DNA of 64,000 nucleotides from Nymphaea colorata (Eukaryota; Streptophyta; Magnoliopsida; Nymphaeales; Nymphaeaceae), in NCBI RefSeq assembly GCF_008831285.2, contig NC_045143.1, positions 10,611,503 to 10,675,502 of the forward strand, in the 5' to 3' direction. Position numbers and translations under genes: made by a program. Position 1 is the stretch's first letter. The number at the start of each line of letters is the position of its first letter. The notes under the pieces are model-generated. The model did no database searches, was not told the origin of the DNA, and was given only the letters and a program-made list of their open reading frames with translations. Below are positions 20,452 through 31,998 of the stretch, piece by piece.

Positions 20452-23205
20452 ATGATGGGTACTTTTCTGTTGTTCATGATTTTTCTTCCTCTCCTATGGA
20501 CCTCCCAATTAGTTCGTGGACAACTTGTTCCTGCAATCATCACGTTTGGGGACTCGGCAGTTGATGTGGGAAACAACAACCACCTGTATACTCTGGTGAG
20601 GGCTAACTTTCCACCTTATGGGAGGGACTTTGTTACACATTCGCCTACTGGAAGGTTCTGCAATGGAAAACTAGTCACAGATTTTACAGGTAAATCATCA
20701 GTAAGATAACAGTTTCTGAACATGGCTTGCATGCTTTCTTTTTAATCAACAAGAGCTTTACACAAGAATTGGTTTGCTTATTGGCAGCTGAATCTCTTGG
20801 GTTTGCAAGCTACCCACCAGCATACCTCAGTCCTCAAGGTTCTGGGAAGAACATCTTGATCGGAGCCAACTTTGCTTCTGCTTCTTCTGGGTTATATGAA
20901 AGGACTGCAGCCTTATATGTAAAAATCTTTAACACCCAAGTTGTCGTTTGAACTTCTACGCAATGTTCTCCGTTTTCCTGAGGAAATATGTTGTGAATAA
21001 TCCTGTTGCTGCAGAATGCTATTCCTCTGTCCAGGCAGCTGGGTTATTACAGAGAGTACCAGACTAAGCTGCACAGGGCTGCGGGGAAGGCGACAGCCTC
21101 GTCCATCATAAGTCAAGCAATCTACATTCTGAGTGCGGGAAGCAGCGACTTCATTCAGAACTACTACATCAACCCACTGCTGAACAGAGCTTACACCCCT
21201 GGGCAGTTCTCAGATGTTCTAGTCCAGAGTTTCTCTTCATTCGTTCAGGTTACTCTCCGCACACTATTCAGATCCTACAGTGGTTCTTTCATGGTTTAAA
21301 TCATTCCAGGATAGAGAGAAAAACGCGCGTTGCATCAGTCAGGAGGCTCTCTTTCTACCTTCATGTGATAAACATTTATCATGCTAGTTCATCGTTCTTC
21401 GAAAATCTTTTCACTATCCTGAAAACGATTAATCTTTTACTAGATTGGTGAGAGAACAGAGATGACCACTGACTAGAAATGCCATGTTAGAGAGAGAGAG
21501 AGAGAATAAGCTTGCCTCTATTTCTGCGACGAGGTTGGGGCCTTAATCATTGTTGTTACAGGAGCTCTACGGGTTAGGTGCTCGGAGGATTGGGGTCACG
21601 TCTCTGCCACCGCTGGGCTGCCTCCCTGCCTCCATTACTCTCTTCGGCCTCGGCAGTAATGACTGCGTCGAAAGGCTCAACACCGACGCCCTTTCCTTCA
21701 ACCGGAAGCTGCACGCCGCTGCGCGTGCTCTCAGAAACGGACTGCCGGAGCTAAAGATCGTGGTCTTCGACATCTACGCTCCCCTCTACGATCTTGTCAC
21801 CAACCCCCTCAAACAAGGTAAGATCAATTGATTTCCTGATCCAACTCATGATTGTCGTGGCTTTGCAAACAAGCCTTTGCTAGTTTCTGCACTTCTATAT
21901 TTATTTTTCCTTTCCAACTTTTGTCCAGTTCTGTTAAACTATGTCTAGGGAAAGCTTAATATGTGCATCTAATGTCTATAATTTGAACAACTCTTTAGCT
22001 ACCTAAATAACTGCGAACAAGAGCCAGAAGCTCCTGGCAGTGAACATCTATCACCAAGTTTAGGAAGACAAACCCATTACTGTGGTGGGACTGTGATCAG
22101 ATTTAAGAAATTAAGACTCATATCAAATCAAGAGATGGAGTGGGAAGTAAAAGTGAGGAAATCACAAGTCTCAAGTTGGGTGGACCTCATAACTAGCCAT
22201 GAGCCCTGAAAATCAGGTTCCAGAGATTTTCTTCAACTTGGAAGCTTTGGTTGGGCCCCAAATTCGAAAGTGGACCATGTGTTGAGCATCGGCGCGGTGC
22301 AATCGATGCCACCATTTTAGTGCTTTAAAGATAACGCACAATCCTTGCTGCAACAACAGAACAACATTTGGTGGCATTATCTCAGAGAGAGAGAGAGTAG
22401 CATTTACTGACTGACACAGCCTTAAAGGAGGTGGTTCACCTGACTAGTTCCCTGTTTCGTGAGCTTTTTGTTGTCACATAATCATTCTCCCACTTACTCT
22501 CTCTGCACGCGCACTATAGGCATAATCAGAAAATTTATGTGAGGCGTCAGTCCCCTGTGAGAGAGAGAGAAAGTGATTGTTTCAAACGCATGTGAAGTTC
22601 TGCATTGATTCATGACGTTTTCTCCAGCTGAGAAAACTCATTCACATATATTTAAAGAAAGGACGCTCCTGCTATTTCATTCTAATCCGCATAATCTTTG
22701 GCTTCACTGTCATGCGACTTACCATAGTCCCTAGAGCTGGCTTCACTGTCATGCAACTTACCACTAGTCCCTTGAGCCTAGCATTACTTCATGAAAGTCT
22801 AGTTGTCAATTTGATTCTTCTAGTTAGTTCTTGTACACTGTAGACAGTATCTCCCCAGGTTTTGAAACAGCCCTAAAACTCAGAGCTTAACCTCTTTGGG
22901 GTATCCTCATACACTAAAGTAGTTGTGAATTGCAAAAAAAAAAAAAAACATGAGATTTTGATTTTTTTTTGAAAAAATTTCAAAAACTTAAAATAGTTAA
23001 AAGTTAAAAACTTGAAAATATTTAAAAATGTTTAACGATGGCTGATTCAAGCCAATTCAGTTCGATTCCGAAGATGCTGACATATACTATTAACCATCAA
23101 CCATCTAAGCATAGACCTCCCAACCACAAGTGGCAGTGTGTATGAGTCTGTTTCTATAAATATATGTCTCCAACGAAAACTGACTGTACTGTCAATGTGC
23201 CTGTT

Positions 23206-23248
<43 letters not shown>

Positions 23249-23546
23249 TATGTGTGAGTGTATAGGATTAGGATGGTATATGATGTCCATCCATGCATCG
23301 TTATATTGAAGGTGTACGCATTTGAAAGTTGTTTTGAAATGAACGTGTGCAGGGTTTACTGAGGCGAGGAGGGCGTGCTGTGGGACAGGCACCATAGAGA
23401 CCTCATTGCTCTGCAACGCCAACGCCCCTGGCACCTGCTCCAACGCCACCACGTACGTGTTCTGGGACAGCTTCCACCCTTCCGAAGCTGCCAACCAGCT
23501 CCTAGCCAACGCTCTCCTCCTCCAGGGCATCTCCCTCATCTCCTAG
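20452..23546 (+). CDS. GDSL-type esterase/lipase, complete, five exons
   Basis: Exons 20452-20689, 20788-20918, 21015-21248, 21562-21817 and 23353-23546 join in frame to 1053 bases (350 residues plus TAG), with GT-AG introns throughout. The N-terminus ([12 protein letters not shown]...VRG) is a signal peptide, so the enzyme is probably secreted and acts on ester or acyl substrates in the wall or apoplast. Block [15 protein letters not shown] carries the nucleophile Ser35; block II is [10 protein letters not shown]; block [13 protein letters not shown] carries Asp325 and His328. Block III reads [12 protein letters not shown], with Ser where many SGNH enzymes have the oxyanion-hole Asn. I recall this form from several plant GDSL proteins, so activity need not be lost. 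Length and five-exon layout are normal for the family. The substrate cannot be deduced. The last intron is long (1535 bp). Confidence 0.93.
22699..22776. repeat. Short direct duplication (39-bp period) in GDSL intron 4
   Basis: TGGCTTCACTGTCATGC is repeated at 22699 and 22738, each copy followed by ACTTACCA and AGTCC with small differences. Confidence 0.9.
23205..23248. repeat. (TA)n(GA)n microsatellite in GDSL intron 4
   Basis: A TA run passes directly into GA repeats about 105 bases before the last exon. Other GA runs in the gene's introns lie at about 21489, 22386 and 22560. Confidence 0.95.
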
Positions 23547-23778
23547 CTGCATTCTCCATCCTTATATATATATGAACTCATCGTCTCATAGAACATCATA
23601 TATATAGTCAACCTTCTTTTGAGCTGTGGCTTATAGAAAATGTGATCGTGTTGGTTTCGGATAGTTGAGGTACTGTAACATGTTTCAGACTTGGACTGTT
23701 TTTATCTGGGGAGTAAGTAGCTGTCTAGTTCATAGTGATAATTGTGTTTAACTTTTTCCTCTCTTTTTTTCCTTACCA

Positions 23779-23829
<51 letters not shown>

Positions 23830-25745
23830 TGATGAGGAACTGTTGAGAATCAAACATCAGCGTTCTGCCTGAGTTTTGCATGGCTGAGCCTTGACCATTA
23901 AGTTTTACGATGACAACATCATGAAAAGCTGATGAAGGTGCAAAATGGCAGGGCCGAGGCTTGATCTTCAGCCTTTGTACTACAGATCCAAGTAGGTTAA
24001 GCTTGACGGTGTCGACTGGGAAGACTAAATCAACAAGACCCTTTTTATGGATCTTATGGAGAAGATGCGAAACGATCTAAGACAATTGAGAAACTTTAGT
24101 GCCATTTCAAAAGTATTTGTAGATTAATGAGTCTAATTAGTAAGTATTGGAGTGTGTATCCCATGCTTAAGAGGGGAACGGTTAGTTTTCTTATGCTCGT
24201 GATCTTTCTGAGATCGTGAAAAGAAACCTGTGCGGCCGTGGATGTATGAGAACTGTCTTGAAACATCATAAAATCCTTGTACCTTCTTCTTCCTTGTCCT
24301 CATTTCTTCTATTATTGCTGTAAGTGAGATAGAGAGAAGACATAGTTCCTAATAAGAAGGCAACAAGGGGTGAAACTGGATCAGTTCTACCAAGTACAGT
24401 TTCTTCAAGTTTGGGTTCATTTAGATCATCGAAATTGTTTAACCCCATCAATGAAAATATATTTCCATCTGAATTCAGTACTGAAGACTAGTGTGAATTT
24501 GTAAGTAGTGCCTTTTGTTCAGTTAATATGGTCTTCTTCCAAATATTTATAGCAAGGTTTATATGGTTCTCCCTCCATATATTCAAATGATTGACAAAAA
24601 GTTTCTTTAGGACATTCATTTGAAATATTACATTCTAAAATAAAAGTGCTACAAACAAATAAAAGTCATACAATTGCAGCTACAATTTATGGTTACTAAT
24701 AAATTGTTGCATATTGAAAGTTTCTTTTTGGGAGTACACGAAGTGGGAAGCAGAAGGGAGAACTTCTTGTGTTTTCATGTTTAGTTTTGTCATGCATCAA
24801 TTGTCCTACTAACTAACTACTAATTTTTTAGAAAGCCGTTGAAGCTAAATTGTGTACATATTTTGTTCAGAATTTCCTCACAATTCTCAGAACCACACAC
24901 TTCTTAAACAAACTCAAGCAATTAACCCAAGCTGATCCTATAATGTATGAATTGCGCTATAGAACATGTGTTTAATTCACATAATCTAGTTTACTCTTTC
25001 CAAATTTCATTGTGATAAAACGATAGCCAACATTAGTACATCTCTCATTACCAATGGTTTTAGGGCATATCATGATTTGGTCTTTTGGTTCATATTTAAT
25101 TTGTCAAGCAATGTTTTCTAATTGACATATTGATAAAAAAATCCTTTTTGATGGCACAAGATACTTTAGAACGAAGAGAATGCTTCAGTGATTTTCTTTT
25201 CTTCAATGGAGAGAAGATCCGCAAAGCCTTTCTACCAAAGCACCTTTCAATCAAGAGATGCACAACCCATTCCAACTATTGTTCTTCACTTAAGTTTCTT
25301 CCAGCAAATTAGGTCATTTGTATAAATTAATAAAGGATTGTAAATCGTGGAGTAATGATATTTGTTGAAATAAACAAGGGATTACAGATAGGGGTGCAAG
25401 GAGTTTTAGCTATGGGCTACGAGTAATAAATTTTAGATTTTTAATGGGCATCAACATATACATGACAACAATTATCCTAAATTGTTAATATAATAAATAT
25501 CTGTTGTGGTTTTGTGTGGGCAATTCGCACGATGCCTGCACCTGCCTTTGTCCCTAATTCCAGAACATGAGGTAAGGGCATTGGCAAAATTAACTTATAG
25601 ATTGTGGAAGAAAGGCCAACTGACACGAGCAGCCAAGGCTTCCTCTCCTTCTTCTTGCTTCTATGGTACAAAATTATTTCATGGCCTAGGTGAGAGACCA
25701 TATATACATGTCAATTAGAATGTCACAATACCGACCATTTACAGA
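23547..25745. other. 3' flank of the GDSL gene; no recognised gene
   Basis: Contains a (TC)n(AC)n microsatellite at 23779-23824 shortly after the stop, then AT-rich sequence with short frames only. No element boundaries were seen until the hAT terminus at 25746. Confidence 0.5.
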
Positions 25746-28480
25746 CAGGGGCGGAGTTAGAAATTATTTTCTATGGGGCACTAAATGTATAACTATCAAA
25801 TTTATTTTCAATTGGCCTTGAAAAAACAAAATAAATAACTACAATTACAAACAAAATTATAATTGGCTTCAAAAAGCGATTCAACCAATTATACATGTAT
25901 AGATTAACAATTGACTTTAAAAAATAAATGAAATAGCTATAGTTCTGCACATATTTTAAATTGGCCCCAAAAAATCAAATAATTATTCCTCATGAAAAGC
26001 AATACAAAAGCTATAATTATGAAAAAAAATCACATTTGGCCCCACTGGCTCTTCATACTTTGGAAGCAATGCATAATTGATTCATTAGTGATATTGTCGA
26101 ATATTTCATTTTTAATGTAAGTAACTAAAACATCAACAACTCATTCATTTTTCATTTTGTTATGATGCTGAGTATTGATATTGTTTATGGCTAAGAATAA
26201 TCTTTCAACTCTTGCTGTTGCAACTGGTAAACTTAATGTCAGCTTCATCAACAAATAAACTAGATGAAATACCATGTGCTTTCCTATTGTCACCATCATT
26301 TCTACACATTCTGTCAAAGAATTTAAATTTGAAAACTCTATACAAACCTTCAAGTCTTTAATGTATACTTCTAAGTCTTCCTATATATGATTTTTAAAAG
26401 TCTTTAAGATAAAATTCAGTAAGACAAATCAGGTTATTTACATAGGAAGAAGCAAAAGATTTCTTTGAGTTTAAACATGCCACTGAATGGAGAAACTTTC
26501 TATTTGTCTTAGTAAAATTATTATTTAGCTCTTGAATTTATATATCAGTGATAGCATAGAACACCTCAACACAATAATGATGTGAGCATGTTACCTTTTT
26601 AATTTTACGTCTTGGTTGTCCTTGAAGTGTGTATATGACGTCTAGTCCAAGTATTGAAATGTCAAATTTATTACAAAATATAGAAAATTATTTGTAAGAA
26701 ACTCCAACCATCATCGGTTAGATTTTGAAGGTATGGTTTTGTTCTAGCAAATAAATTTATATCATTAACAATATCTTGATGTTTACATTTCTGAAAGTAT
26801 TTTGGTTGTCCTCAAAACTTTATTCACCAAATGCAAGCCAAAAACAACCTCAAAATCTTGCAATTTATGTAGCAATTCAATTGCTTCAAATATTTTTGTA
26901 ATTTATGATGTCTATAAAAAACTCTAATGTCTTAATTACAGAAAATACATGCTCATTAAACTGATTATAAAATCATAATGAGAAACTAGTGAGTGTCACT
27001 TAGTCATGTAAAATTCATTTCTTGATTTAATCATCGTTATGTTTCAAGTTCACCTAACTCAAGTGCTTCAACATTCTAATGTATTATGCTTCTCAAATAA
27101 GATATGACCTCTTGCATTAAGTAGAAAAGAAACTTAGTAACCTGACTAATGTATCAAAAAACACATCAAGTACTCAATGATTATGTGCAACTGCAACTGG
27201 TGTTAAGTGGAGCTGATGTGCAAAACAGTGTATATAATATGCAAATTTATTTTCTTTTAATATAAGAGTCTTCAACCCATTAATCGCTTATCTCATATTG
27301 TTTGCTCAATCATAACCCTGTCCATGAAGATTTGAAATGTTCAATCCATGTTTACAAAATATATCTTTGATTGATGCTTTGGGTGAACTTGCAATTGTTT
27401 CAAAAACATATACAATTGCAAGAAATTGTATAACTATTTGGCCTTTTTCATTAGCAAACCGTAAAACAATGGCCATTTTCTCTTTAGTTGATGCATCTCG
27501 AGAATCATTAAACAAAATAGAGAAAAAAAGGTATCTAAACTTTTTTATGATAGCATTTGTTGTGTGCATTGTACAAGCTTTGATAACATCATTTTTTATA
27601 TAGGGAGATGCCAACTTGTTATTTTTTGAAACATTTTTCAACACAACTTTTGAATGCACCATATGGCTTATTCAGACTTTTGATAAACTATGTGACTTTA
27701 TGCATATCACTATTCAACTTTGCAACAAACTATAAAACCTCAATAAAATTTCCTTCATTAAAAGAGTCTTCATCTTCATCGCCCTCAAAATGCTAATCAT
27801 TGCTTTAACAAAAGTCTACTAACAATAACAATTGTTCAAAGATGAGTTTTATATGCATTTTTTTGTTGATTACTTTGCTTTTGAAAAAGAATGTTGATAT
27901 GACTTTTTTGATGCATCAAATTTTTGCATTTTATCTGTGCTATATTATGATGACTGTTAGGGCCTCCAACATGCATATCAAATCTTCTCTTGTCTTTCCA
28001 ATTATTAAATCCTTGAGATGTAAATGTCTCCGAATGAAATTTGTTTATACATATTGGCCTGAAAAGGCAATAATATCGATAATATGCTCTATGTTTACCT
28101 GGACTATACTTCAAACAATATTTATATTCATCAAATTAAGTTGGATTAAACTTTCTTTTCTAATGATTCGGCTGAAAGTCGTGATCGCAAGGTTTACAAG
28201 GCCCTTACAAAAGAAATGCTCTATGAACATTTTCTATTATCTTAGGAGGCTAAGTAGATATAGGAGCATGACGAGCATGATCTACTGGCAATTCTAGTTT
28301 ATTAAATTTCATATTATTTCTCGCTACACTTGATTCTCCTTTGTTTGATCTAGTGTGTTGTTTTGTGTTTCCTTCAACCTTTGGTCTAGCACATTCTCTT
28401 GATTTTCTTTCTTTGCTTAATCTAATATCTTCTTGTGTAGAATATAATAAAAAATAGGCATTTTCACTGGAAACTTATTC
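25746..28480 (-). pseudogene. Decayed hAT transposase with TTF zinc-finger and DUF4371 parts
   Basis: Minus-strand frames give the domains in the right order. The N-terminal TTF-type zinc-finger region is at 28114-27836 (FTSQGFNNWKDKRRFDMHVG, then NSHHNIAQIKCKNLM). The DUF4371/RNase-H-like region is at 27662-27306 (IIKKFRYLFFSILFNDSRDAS, then KHGLNISNLHGQGYD). The hAT C-terminal dimerisation region is at 26353-26141 (LSLPVATARVERLFLAINNI, then NKMKNE). This is the plant hAT group annotated as zinc finger MYM-type protein 1-like. Stops and gaps separate the parts. On the left the element ends with CAGGGGCGGAGTTAGAAATT at 25746, a typical hAT terminus; the right terminus was not found. It is therefore a dead, probably right-truncated copy. 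Confidence 0.85.
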
Positions 28481-28489
28481 ATGCCTATC

Positions 28490-30615
28490 AATAAACAATA
28501 AAATAAAAAAGTGTAAGCATATATTATATTATAAACATTAAACAACATATATTCAATGTAAAATCAATATATAACATCTTAAAATATGCAAAATTTGTTC
28601 ATTACAACCAATCTTAATAGAAGACGGTTAATAGTGTTAAAACTCTTATAAAATTAAAGTAGGAACTTTCAAATGGCACTTAGATCATTTACAAGAAATC
28701 CTCATAAAGTCTATCTTCCTCTTAATAAATACCAGAGGTTTATCTATCAATTTCTAAAAGCTTAGTTATCCTCTTCTCATGTGGAGCAAATCCAACAACC
28801 TCCTTCATAAGGTTTCAAATAAAATGACAACATTTACTTGGATGATCTAGTTCTTACTTCTCAGTTAGAAGAAAATAGAAAAACTGCAACATAAAATAAC
28901 CTAGTTTGTCAAAGCGCATTTGCATAGCACACAATTGACAAGCAAATGAGAATAATGGCCCTACAAATAAATCAAGATTGAAAATTGCATTGCCAAACAT
29001 ATCTATGAAACACCTAGTGGACTTTTGACAAGCAAACGAGAATAATGGCCCTACAAATAAACCAAGATTGAAAATTGCATTGCCAAACATATCTATGAAA
29101 CACCTAGTGGACTTTATAGCATACATGTTATGTTCTATCACCATGAGTCATTGTGGCTGGAAATCCATTCATACATAGCCAGTGCTCCAGGGTGATGGAT
29201 GGTTGCCATAAATGATAATCATGCATCTTTTTGAAAGCTAAAAACGAAGCCCTAAGATGAAGTCATCCAAGGTAAAAAATTAATGTCACTGATAGGATCA
29301 TTTGCATAACTAATTAACCACCCACCCTTTGTTTAACGAGTCTTTGTGCATGCAGGTATGTGTCTAATACTAATCAAGATTTAGGACAGCATAAATTCCA
29401 ATCTAATGAAAATAAATGATTTTGTGAACAATTAAAACGTATAAGGACTTCGTAATCCAAGGGTGTAAATTTCGTCTATATGCAGTGCTCACATGATCTG
29501 CTGCAACTATGAATTTGGGTATAACATAGACATTCTTAATGACAGCAACTATCAATGATTATGCAAAGAAATGCTATGACAGCCATATAGGTGCTTAGAA
29601 TTTTATAAATTAATACTACCCATCTTATACATTAAACAGTGGAGCAAGACTGAAGCGACCGAATGCATGGGTCTCCATCATGAAACTTGTCACTCTTTAG
29701 CCTCAATCATTTTTGCCCTTTTGTCACTGAAATATGAGCAAGACCATGCTGTTTTGAGTTTGAATGGATGCTCTAACCAGTCTGCAAATAGGGCAATTAT
29801 TTTCACCATGGCCCATGGTCAGCTGTGATTAGTAGAGCATCAAACTGTTATAGATGTTCCTAATCAAAGATTGCAAGGTCATGCTTCAGTTTGAGAGTCA
29901 GGATGAATGAAATTTAGAACGACTGATATGCGAAGTTTATATGGGAAAAGTTGATGCTATTACAAGAAACTAAGTGAACATACAACAAACCCTTAAATGC
30001 TAGTAGAAGCCCCAAAATCCAAATCCTTAAAAGCAAAACAGCAAGCCCCTAAATGCTACAGACTACAACAAATCCTTATTGAACAATTAAATTCAATATA
30101 AGCAATACGTAAATTAAAAGAAGAAAAAAAAAATTATACAATCACAGAACTGAGATATCCAAGCTCTTTATACAATCAGAGAACTGAGATATACAATTAA
30201 ATTGAGTATAATCAATACCTAATTGACCGTGCTCACTAGTTCCTTCCTTGTTATTAAGGCTGCGCGCTGGACCGAGCCTAGGTTGTAAACATGGGCTCGA
30301 GCTACCTTAAAAATATTATTATTATATTTTTATATATTGTTTCATATACTTATGGATAAAACATAAAATATTTTAACTTTCTTTTTATTGAAATGGAATC
30401 GGGCGGGGCCGGATGACCGGCAGTCGTTGTGGACTTTCAACCTTGAGCATAACGTAAAACGAAGACCTCAGAGCGGGCTCTCTGTCTCTCTTCTGAGTTC
30501 TCACCCCTTTCAACCTCAAACCGAAGTGCAGGCTCCGTCCTCAAAATCTCGCCTGCTGATATAGTGGGAGAGAGGGAAAAGAGAGGGCAGAAAGACGGAG
30601 AGAAAAAAAGGAGCA
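28490..30615. other. Interval upstream of the Harbinger-derived gene
   Basis: Besides the 90-bp duplication it holds a small local duplication near 30137-30192 (ATACAATCA(C/G)AGAACTGAGATAT twice) and AT-rich sequence at 30310-30360. The last 100 bases before 30616 are GA-rich on the plus strand and are the likely leader of the downstream gene. No other feature is supported. Confidence 0.45.
28937..29116. repeat. Perfect-length 90-bp tandem duplication
   Basis: Two units (28937-29026 and 29027-29116) starting GACAAGCAAA differ by only a few bases. The period is 30 codons, so a minus-strand frame reads through both copies (KSTRCFIDMFGNAIFNL twice). It lies just beyond the transposase N-terminal side of the hAT relic. 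Confidence 0.9.
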
Positions 30616-31998
30616 ATGGATCCTTCTCTCTTCATGATGCTGTCCAACCTGCTGCAGCTTCACAACTATCTTGACCCCGCCCTCCCAACCTCCTCCCTCG
30701 CCGACGCCTACTCCAGCTCCGCCCCTCTCCTCTTCTTCGTGATCGCCTCTGTCCTTTCGCATGCCGCAGCCCTTCGTTCCCGATCCACTGCCTCCTCCTC
30801 CTCCCCGACCTCCGCCTCCACCACCACCACCACCACAACGACGACCACTACCACTACCACCACCACCACTACCGCCACCACCGCCGCCACGCCCAACTCC
30901 TCCTCCGACAGGAATGTCGACGCCTTCCGTTCCCTCACGAATGAACGAATATGGTCGATGGAGCCGCAGACGCGCGATGCGCAGTGGCGTTCCGCCTATG
31001 GCCTCTCCTACCCGGTGTTCGCCAATCTAGTGGACCAGCTCAAGCCCCATCTCCAGAAGTCCCTGGCCGTCGACCTTGGCCTGCCGGCCGACTACGCCGT
31101 TGCCATCGTCCTTTCCCGCTTGGCCCACGGCCACTCCCTTAAGGCCATGGCTGCCCACTACAAGCTCAAGCCCTACCAGATATCCAAGCTCACAAATTTG
31201 GTCACCCGCCTCCTCGCGACCAAGCTCTACCCCAACTATATCCGCACTCCCGGCGGTCACCGCCTCCTCGAGACCATCCACGCCTTCCGCGAGATCACAG
31301 GCCTCCCCAACGTCTGCGGCGCCATTGATGGCAGCTATGTCAAGCTCGCTCGCACCACTGAAGCTCGTATTGTCGACCCCGCGAGTTTCCGGTGCCGGTA
31401 TGGGTACTGCTCCATCCTGCTCCAGGTGGTTTCCGACCACCGGAAGATCTTCTGGGACGTTTGCGTCAAGGCTCCTGGCGCCTCTGACGACGCCACCCAT
31501 TTTAGGGATAGTGCCCTCTACAACCGCCTCACCTCGGCCGAGATCCTCCGGGACACTGTCATCTCCGTCCGGGGGCACCACGTTAGGCCATATATTATTG
31601 GGGATTGGTGTTACCCTTTGCTCTCCTTCCTGCTAACGCCCTTCACCTCTAATTCGACTGGCACGCTCGCGCAGAACTTCTTCGACGCTTCGTTGATGAA
31701 AGGCCGATCAATGGTGGAGCAAGCCATCGGATTGCTCAAGGGGAGGTGGAGGATTCTGCAGGATTTGAATGTGGGGATTAACCATGCTCCGCAGACCATC
31801 GTTGCTTGCTGTGTTCTCCACAATATATGCCAATTTGCTGGAGAGCCGGAACCCGTGCTCTACAAGGAACCTAAGGAATCGGGGCCTCCTTCGAGGACGC
31901 TCGAGAATGAGAAATCGTTCTATTATTTTGGAGAGAGTTTGAGGCAGGCCATTGCGGATGAGATTCAAGAGAGGCAACAGCGACTCCCTACAAGATAG
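30616..31998 (+). CDS. Harbinger-transposase-derived nuclease-like protein (DDE_Tnp_4), intact
   Basis: A single uninterrupted 460-residue frame. The N-terminus (MDPSLFMMLSNLLQLHNYLD) is hydrophobic and helical, followed by a serine-rich stretch and about 20 threonines encoded by a CCA/ACC/ACG repeat. The rest is the PIF/Harbinger DDE domain: Asp238 in GAIDGSYVKL, the Asp291-Asp292 pair in APGASDDATHF, GDW at 330 where transposases usually have GDSGYPL, and Glu368 in MVEQAIGLLKGRWRIL. All three acidic ligands are thus present. Length is normal for host-domesticated Harbinger proteins (the ALP1/HARBI1-like group), and I see no terminal inverted repeats or target duplications around it, so I infer a host gene rather than an active element. 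In animals and plants such proteins partner with Myb/SANT-like proteins; no partner is visible here. Codon use is GC-rich in contrast to its AT-rich flanks. Confidence 0.88.
   Translation: MDPSLFMMLSNLLQLHNYLDPALPTSSLADAYSSSAPLLFFVIASVLSHAAALRSRSTASSSSPTSASTTTTTTTTTTTTTTTTTTATTAATPNSSSDRNVDAFRSLTNERIWSMEPQTRDAQWRSAYGLSYPVFANLVDQLKPHLQKSLAVDLGLPADYAVAIVLSRLAHGHSLKAMAAHYKLKPYQISKLTNLVTRLLATKLYPNYIRTPGGHRLLETIHAFREITGLPNVCGAIDGSYVKLARTTEARIVDPASFRCRYGYCSILLQVVSDHRKIFWDVCVKAPGASDDATHFRDSALYNRLTSAEILRDTVISVRGHHVRPYIIGDWCYPLLSFLLTPFTSNSTGTLAQNFFDASLMKGRSMVEQAIGLLKGRWRILQDLNVGINHAPQTIVACCVLHNICQFAGEPEPVLYKEPKESGPPSRTLENEKSFYYFGESLRQAIADEIQERQQRLPTR
30819..30890. repeat. Trinucleotide-like ACC/ACG/ACT repeat coding polythreonine
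   Basis: An imperfect triplet array inside the Harbinger-derived gene that encodes a run of about 20 threonines. Length variation would change the protein without shifting frame. Confidence 0.9.

Noticed and set aside
20286-20564. Upstream overlapping frame before the GDSL gene (92 residues)
   Set aside because: Different phase, lacks a signal peptide and GDSL motif; the ATG at 20452 gives the normal family N-terminus.
23192-23575. Frames of 115 and 66 residues across the last GDSL exon
   Set aside because: Antisense and alternate-phase shadows of exon 5; one runs into the microsatellite.
2880-23830. CRISPR-like arrays among the repeats
   Set aside because: All are simple microsatellites; there is no repeat-spacer organisation and the genome is a plant's.
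30632-31581. Open frames on the opposite strand and other phases of the Harbinger-derived gene
   Set aside because: They arise from its GC-rich codon use and triplet repeat (polyvaline, polyproline products) and have no family features.
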